From the NCBI GenBank assembly GCA_030411725.1, contig MU839829.1:868001-932000 (forward strand): a DNA stretch of 64,000 nt. Direction: 5' to 3'. The notes beneath the pieces were generated by a model. That model had not been told where the DNA came from. It saw only the letters and a program-made list of their open reading frames with translations, and did not search any database. Position 1 is the stretch's first letter, and the number at the start of each line of letters is the position of its first letter. The position numbers were made by a program, and so were the translations under genes. The stretch comes from Echria macrotheca (Eukaryota > Ascomycota > Sordariomycetes > Sordariales > Schizotheciaceae). Shown in pieces: positions 58,051-64,000 of the stretch.

Positions 58051-61000
58051 GGACGGCGTCGGACTTGGACTTTGAGATCACACCGATCTGGAGAGCTGAG
58101 AGCCGACAAGTGTTTTTGCCTTGGAGATTAGGTTATTTACTGCCTGCAAGCGCACCGAGGATTAGATAGTAGACACTTGTGTGCTATAACCACTAAGTAG
58201 AGGGACCGCTTGCCCCTGTATGGGGTGGAACCCTTCGGTTTCTTACGGTTTAAGACAAATAATATCAATATTTACTGCCTGATATCCCGGGATTACTTTG
58301 GTTTAGGGGCGAAGCGTGAAAAGATCAGTGATAGTACTAAGCCAGGGCAAGCTACCCCTAACGTGTAGCTTAAGTCCATAGCTATTCATGTATCTGGTCC
58401 ACGGGTCTGGACACCCCTGTCGTGTATTTAAACCCCTTTTTCGTTCCGAGGTCTTAGAGACAACAGTGCTTTCTTTTCTTCTCACTCTTGACCACAAGGT
58501 AACAAGCTACTGAACTCTACCTCTGATCATAACAGGATCTTGCCTAGGTACCTATGATAGCACTCACATGCTAGATCCAAGACCTGTAGATAAGATACTA
58601 GAGTCAAGTATACGTGTACATGTACGACTCCCCATTTTTAAAGGCAGCTGATAGGGGTGCACCCCCCCCTTTGTGATAGGGGACGGACATCCCCAGACCA
58701 GGTCAAGCGGGAAGAGGACTGTTCTATCCACTCGCTACATTCTATCTCCAAGCCCAACGGCAATCACTAGTCGTCATCATTCTTGTCCGGAGCCATTCCC
58801 TCGAACCTTTATCTAGAGCGTTTATAGCTCATGCGAGTCTGGTGTCAAAACCTTAGATGTGTCCCTCTCAACCGGGGATGAACCGGCTCTCAGATGCCTC
58901 TCGTAAAGTCCCCCTTCTTTTCCGCATACGGGTATAGAATATCTATCCGCGCTCTCTCACTCCCGCGCTGAAATAGTCTAAGTAATCTACCATGCAACGC
59001 ACTAGCTCCGGCGGTTGCTCCCGGATTTCGTACTCGCTCGAAACTGCCTCCTTCCAGGAGGAGTTGGTGCAAGCACGTCGTAGCACCGGCGACAGGCCGC
59101 AAACCAGCTTCGTAGGTGTTCTTAAGAGGCCAGCAGACCAAACTCGTCGAACTCGTGTGGCGTGAATGTGCGCCGACGACACCACGATACTTGAAGGATT
59201 TTAGCTTCCCGGGGCCGCATTCCTGCTGGAGCAGCTGAGGTGGTAAGGTAGTGAGGTGGTCGAGGAAGAAGCAATACGTCGTGGCAACCGGCCAGCGATG
59301 TCGGGTCCGAAGCCTGGTTGGCGCGGGCTGTGTATTGGCGTCTGAACTGATGTCTGCTGAAGTGACGCCGGGACTGTGATCGAGAAATGCCATGATGCCG
59401 GCTGGATGGCTGGGGGGGTGGTGACGGCCGCGGAGACCAGGCGGTACTGAGGACGGGGTGCCGATATGATTCAAAGGTCTTTGGATTTTGCCCAGGCCGA
59501 TCCCGGCCGAAAAGGCAGTAGACGTGTAGGATGCACAGAATCCCGGGGTACTGCCTGCCTGGTTGGTGCTGGCGACAGCAGAGTCTGGGCGAGGACTTGG
59601 CCAGTATCTGCACAAAGTTTCCCATGTATGATAGATGATACGGTCGGGTCGGGAGCATGAAGAACGACGAGATATCCTTAGAGCCAGTACTCCAACTTCT
59701 CAAGGCCAGAGGTCTCCATCGTAAAGTAACTGTTGAGCAGTCGAGGGATCGTGTATCGCAGACCACTGGCAGAGAAATATACCGGTCGCCGACGTTTTTT
59801 TTAGAAGTGCACTTCTGTATTATACGGCCGACTATATCCGTAACATCGATCCGGATGGCCGAGACGTTGGGGTATCCTACGCTCCAGTCCGCGAGGACGC
59901 CCAGTACAATATTCCTTCGGCGTCCCCCCCCTGAAAGACTTGGTCCTGGGTGAGAAGACTCCAGAAAAGGACGCCAAGAGAAGAAATATCGGTTCGAATA
60001 TCGGACTCGACAGGCATACGGCCGGACAAATCATATTCTACGCTTTTATCGCTGCAGCCGGGCCCGCTGCAGAAAAGGTTGATATATGAGGGTCGTGATG
60101 CGTCTGCTTCCGAGTTGCTCTGGCGGTCATGGCTGTCGATAAGGTCGAGTATACCCATCATCTTCGCAAGTCCATCTCGGAAGCCCTTCACAACGGCTGT
60201 GTCCTTGCAGGACGACCACGGTATGATGTGGCAGCACTTATGAACTGCAGCTTGTTCCTGGCGCCGACCTCCTTGGACAGGGCCGACCAGCCGGTGCTAG
60301 TTAATCCGTGAACTATTGGTTCGAGGCAAGTTACAAACCCGCCCGGGTTGTAGACGGGTACTAGTGATGCGGTGGTCAGGGTTGAGTTCTGGGAGGTGAT
60401 GGAGTGAGGGAGGTTGTAAATATAGGTGCATACCTACTTCCTGGTTACAAACCAGGCAGCACGAAGATTATGTCTTTGGTGTTGAATCATTTGTCGATGG
60501 CGACGCCGCGGGCGCTGAGGCATGGTATTCTCCGGGTGCCGTGGTGCATGGGTTCAGTCCGTGTTTCTTGAGAAGGACTGGCTTGGAATGATCGAGAGGA
60601 GAAGACATCGCTGCGTCTTTGTGCTGGGGGACTTCTAGTTGATGGCTTAGAGGGGGGGATGAGCATGCTTCTTATATTTTTTTCTCTCTCTACTTTAGAG
60701 TTCGGCCATGGTGACTCTTTCTAAAGCACTGGGCACTAGTTCTTGCCTAGTTCTAAGGCCTGCAGGAGAGCGTCTCGTTGTTAGTCTGGAAAGGGATGTT
60801 ACGGTGTTCGTCAAGTGTCGCGATGGCGTTGCCCACGAGAGCGAGGGTGGCGAGACTTCTCCATGTGAGACTGGAGGCCGGACGTATGAGAGGCAGGAAC
60901 TAATCTCACTGCCTGTCTAACCCGCCAACGGCCTGTGTGCTGCCTCCCCTATCTTGCCGATGGCTCTTGCAAGGCCTAACAGACTTGCTGCGACTGGATA

Positions 61001-62234
61001 CCACAAGACCAACGCCTTCTCAAACTTTTGTCAGAGTCGTGAGCCGAGGGCAATCAGCTTCCATGGCGTGTGGTGCCAGCCTGTGGTAGTGATGGCAAGC
61101 ACGGAGGCAGACGCCGAGACCACCGTCTCACGACTCGATCAGGATATGTGGAAATACCGACTTGCTTGCGGTTTCACTTCCGTCGTTGGAGTCCAAGAAA
61201 CAGCCTCCAGAAAAGAAGAAGGCACTCATACGTCCAAGAACTCACACAAAAGCGTGCCTACCTATCCATCTTGGCGACCATCATCACCTCCTCCCTTACG
61301 TGGACTATTTTCGCTTTTTGAGACTTGGTTCTTCTAATAAGACGAGGAAGAGCTGTTGCTCCTTTCCACCGCCCGACTCTTTCCCTGCCCGCTTCCTCTC
61401 TGTCACTATGGCAGGAAGCCACGAAATAGACTGGAGATAACTGCAGCTTGGTGCTTGACAACACTTCTTGCGGTGTGGATAATCTCTCAAACACCTTAAC
61501 TTGGGCTAGGGCGGTGGTTGCGTCTCTGATAAGTTCTGCGAGTCAAAGAGTACGGAGTGAATCGTCGTCTTATCTGAGATGCGGATTGGGAGTAATTGTG
61601 TCGACGCATTGGGCTTGATGGAACCTAATCCGACAGAACCAGAAGAGGTATCTGGAATATTAAAAGGTTCTGAGCGTTTAGTTGCAGTCTTGAACAGGCT
61701 TTATCGAATCCGGAGTGGGTGACAAGAGACGTTGTCCGGGCTAGAGATTGAGACTGGGTGAAGTAAGCTTAGGTATCATTGGAACTGCAGAAGTACAGAA
61801 TCCCGAAAGGATTGATGTATAACCTCATGTTGTCTCGTAGGGTAGGTAGCCAGCCACCGAACGCGAGCCTCATGTGTCTACTACTCCCTTGTCGTTCCGT
61901 CTGACCGGCCGCGGGTGGCATCAGACATAGCCCAAGTCACGGTCCATCTCCAGCTCGATGTGATTCACCCGCTTCCCAAGTAGATGATGAACTGTCTACA
62001 GAGATTCATGTCAACTGCATCAGATCCTCACGAGCTCCAGCTATTGTACGACCTCAGGATGGGCATATATATATACCTATATACCACACTTTCCGCCGTG
62101 GTTTGGACAGTGCTCGTTTAAGCTCCGTACACCACCAAGAGACACCAACAGAGTTGCCAGAGTCCGTTTCGACAATCTTACGCCTACAAGCTTACTCGGA
62201 AAAGGAAGAGAAAGTGCCCCTAAGGACCGCAAAC
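58051..62234. other. Intergenic 4.2 kb with only weak coding relics
   Basis: Frames on the - strand at 58890-60191 are fragmentary. One (complement 59877-60191) has a short segment resembling kinase subdomain IX (see findings). A run of C (8) at about 59925 and (CT)n near 60682 are present. I cannot support a complete gene. Confidence 0.4.
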
Positions 62235-62809
62235 ATGTGCAGGTAAGCCTCCCCTCGTCGCCATGACGACACCCAAGGGCAGTTGCAGTTGCTTTGCTTT
62301 CTTTGGAGAGGCCGCCTTGGAACTGAGGACGCCGAGATCCAAGTTTAGACGTATCCCCTTTCCATTCACTCTCTCCCCAGTCCAGCATAGACTCACCTTA
62401 ACCACCCATTCCCCCGACTACCTCCTCTCTCAACCCCTATCATCCTTCGAGACCTTCTCTCAATACATCACTTCTCAACCAACCACCCCCTTCCCATCCC
62501 CCCATCCCCCCTTTCCCCTCCCTGCCCCGACATACAACCTACCTACCTACTTACCCACTTACCCACTTACCTCCCTATACATCCATCCATCCACACACAT
62601 ATATATCAAAACTAATGAACAAAAAAAAAAGCTCCACCCTCTACAAAGACAAATGCAAAAAATGCAGCATCGAGTTCAAACACAGCATCGAGGACAAAAC
62701 GCGGTGCGAAGCCTACAAGAAGAACAAGTCGTCCTGCAAGACCGGGGGCAAGTACAAACAGGACCAGGAGAAGTTCCGATCCACCAATTTTTGCACAAAG
62801 TGCAAGTAA
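62235..62809 (+). CDS. Tiny Lys/Cys-rich protein, putative zinc-binding or effector-like
   Basis: Preferred model: join(62235-62242, 62632-62809), 61 aa; intron 62243-62631 (389 nt) with a strong GTAAGC donor, an ACTAAT branch at 62611-62616 and an AG acceptor 15 nt later. The protein then starts MCSSTLYKDKCKKC and ends FCTKCK. An unspliced alternative starts at the ATG at 62615 (64 aa, MNKKKSSTLYKD). Either way the body is identical: about 28 percent Lys and spaced cysteines (C-X2-C, single C, single C, C-X2-C). Codons are strongly C/G-ending, unlike the surrounding non-coding DNA, which argues for a real gene. A CT-rich tract lies at 62400-62600. Many small fungal proteins begin Met-Cys and carry CX2C pairs, which favours the spliced form; that comparison is from memory. 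No signal peptide is visible, so secretion is not supported. Confidence 0.55.
62537..62592. repeat. CTAC/TTACCCAC and ATCC tetranucleotide-like repeats
   Basis: Short imperfect pyrimidine-rich repeats (62537-62573) are followed by (ATCC)3 at 62581-62592, just before the body of the small Lys/Cys-rich gene. Confidence 0.7.
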
Positions 62810-63546
62810 ACCACCACCTCATTTTTCTCTCTTCAACAAGTAATGGGTGGGGGTAATGGAAAGTCAACAACGACCACCCCCAAAGAAAAAAAAGAAAAGC
62901 GATGTTGAGAAAAGGGGATGTGGTCACCACGGGTGTAAGTTTCTCCGATATCGACGACAGTATGTAAGTACCTTGAAGGGCGCGTTACGGGACTGACACG
63001 ACTGACGACCTGCAGGACCATATCATATGGTCTGACTACGCACGACATACGGTCATCATGAACAAAGGCCATCAGGGTCGGAGAGGTGGAGAGAGAGATG
63101 ATGATGATGACTACTGATAGCTCGGGTTGCTTTCCACAAGCGTTGGTTGTCACATTGGGCTGATATTCCGAGTTGGAGTTAATGTACCTACCACGCACGC
63201 CGGGTTTGTCAAACAAAAAAAACCAATACACTCCGTCGTCTGTTGCTGATATGTAAACCAAGTTGCATCGTGCAAAGTGATATTGGCTGTGATAATCCCG
63301 AGCGTTCCGATCATGGCCCAAAAGTTCGCTCACAAGACCAGGTGTCGTGACTTACCAAAACGTTTGGTTCGCTAGTCCAAGGTAGCAAAGTTGCAACAGT
63401 CCTACGTTTTGGCGATGCGACCAACAAAAAAGGTTGAGGTCGATCATAGGCAGGTAAATACGGCACCAATTAAAATGACCTCCTCCCCGAGTCAGGACGA
63501 CGCAACGGAGCAGAATTCCTGGGTGCACCGGCACCGGGTCCAGGCT

Positions 63547-63568
63547 TGTGTGTGTGTGTGTGTGTGTG
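63547..63568. repeat. (TG)11 microsatellite
   Basis: Eleven perfect TG dinucleotides. Confidence 0.9.
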
Positions 63569-63699
63569 GTGTCTGTGGCTTGCATCGCCCGGCCGCGGGC
63601 TTGCTTGCTTTCCAGCAGCAAAACCGGGCAACCAAGGTCTCGTCGGGGGAAAGGTTGATGCATGGGCCGGAAGAACTTGGCATGCCCTCGTCATGGCCT

Positions 63700-63715
63700 T
63701 CTCTCTCTCTCTCTC
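63700..63715. repeat. (CT)8 microsatellite
   Basis: Eight perfect CT dinucleotides. Confidence 0.8.
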
Positions 63716-64000
63716 GCGGGTTCCGAGTACCATACGGGAGTCGGTCGCATGGAGCACGGCGTGCAAAGTTCCAGTTCCAGCATGGCCAGGCCGGAAATGC
63801 GCTATTTGCTGCAGGTATGCGGTGACGGCTGTTTGGGGTGGTGGCAAGCCCAGTCCAGACTCGAAGGGCGGGACGAGACCGACCCCAGCCGCAGCGGGCG
63901 ACAGGACAGGGAGCGAACGCTACCGGAGAGAGATATATATCGTCCTCCGAGACGCTTGCACGGCCTCGGGGTGCACTTCCAACAGTGGGCCGTCGGATTG

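Larger units (their letters stand above)
62810..64000. other. 3' flank and intergenic end of window
   Basis: About 1.2 kb after the small gene. Frames here run across simple repeats and show no domain. A gene may begin beyond the right edge. Confidence 0.5.

Noticed and set aside
58890..59766. Two overlapping - frames of 214-241 codons
   Set aside because: Both are Ser/Pro/Arg/His-rich, overlap each other in different frames and have no recognisable motif.

Overview
The window looks like nuclear chromosomal DNA of a filamentous ascomycete (Pezizomycotina, most likely a Sordariomycete). The reasons are: short spliceosomal introns (mostly 47-91 nt) with GTRNGT donors and CTAAC/CTGAC-type branch sites; C/G-ending codons; a Neurospora-type 17.8 kDa complex I accessory subunit; a HET-domain protein; and fungal-style C2H2, SET and F-box proteins. 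I see no bacterial, plasmid, viral or intact transposon sequence, no CRISPR array, and no rRNA or tRNA gene I can support. Exon structures were derived by reading splice sites so that reading frame and family similarity both continue. They are gene models, not transcript-supported annotations.

Positions 1-28,000 are a dense housekeeping block of 13 genes. In order: an uncharacterised Ser-rich protein (+, possibly cut at its 5' end by the window edge); cytosolic methylene-THF dehydrogenase MTD1 (-); MMS19/MET18, the Fe-S cluster targeting factor (+); signal peptidase subunit SPC2 (-); ER membrane complex subunit EMC3 (+); RNA polymerase III subunit RPC25 (-); a NUFIP/RSA1-like CCCH protein for box C/D snoRNP assembly (+); the BiP nucleotide exchange factor SIL1 (-); complex I 17.8 kDa subunit (+); a SET-domain protein (+); Sm-D1 (-); V-ATPase assembly factor PKR1 (-); and a large F-box protein (+). 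The first nine genes alternate strands strictly. Four of the thirteen (SPC2, EMC3, SIL1, PKR1) act at or in the endoplasmic reticulum, and SPC2 and EMC3 share a 341-bp divergent promoter.

Positions 28,000-51,350 are gene-poor. Only one convincing gene, a four-exon C2H2-type zinc-finger protein (42,163-43,578), lies in about 23 kb. The first 2 kb of this stretch is strongly G/T-biased on the + strand and carries T22, G14 and (GTTTTG)5 tracts. The rest has microsatellites and a few places where coding-like frames are interrupted by stops.

Positions 51,350-64,000 hold the intronless APC2 cullin-like subunit of the anaphase-promoting complex, a HET-domain protein with an N-terminal Cys/His cluster, a 4.2-kb stretch with only weak relics, and a tiny Lys/Cys-rich protein whose best model has an 8-nt first coding exon. 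The last 1.2 kb shows no gene. I did not find a convincing novel multi-gene system. The most interesting items are the small Cys/Lys-rich gene, the gene-poor compartment with its strand-skewed tract, the ER gene grouping, the possible alternative mitochondrial start of MTD1, and several unusual splice structures.
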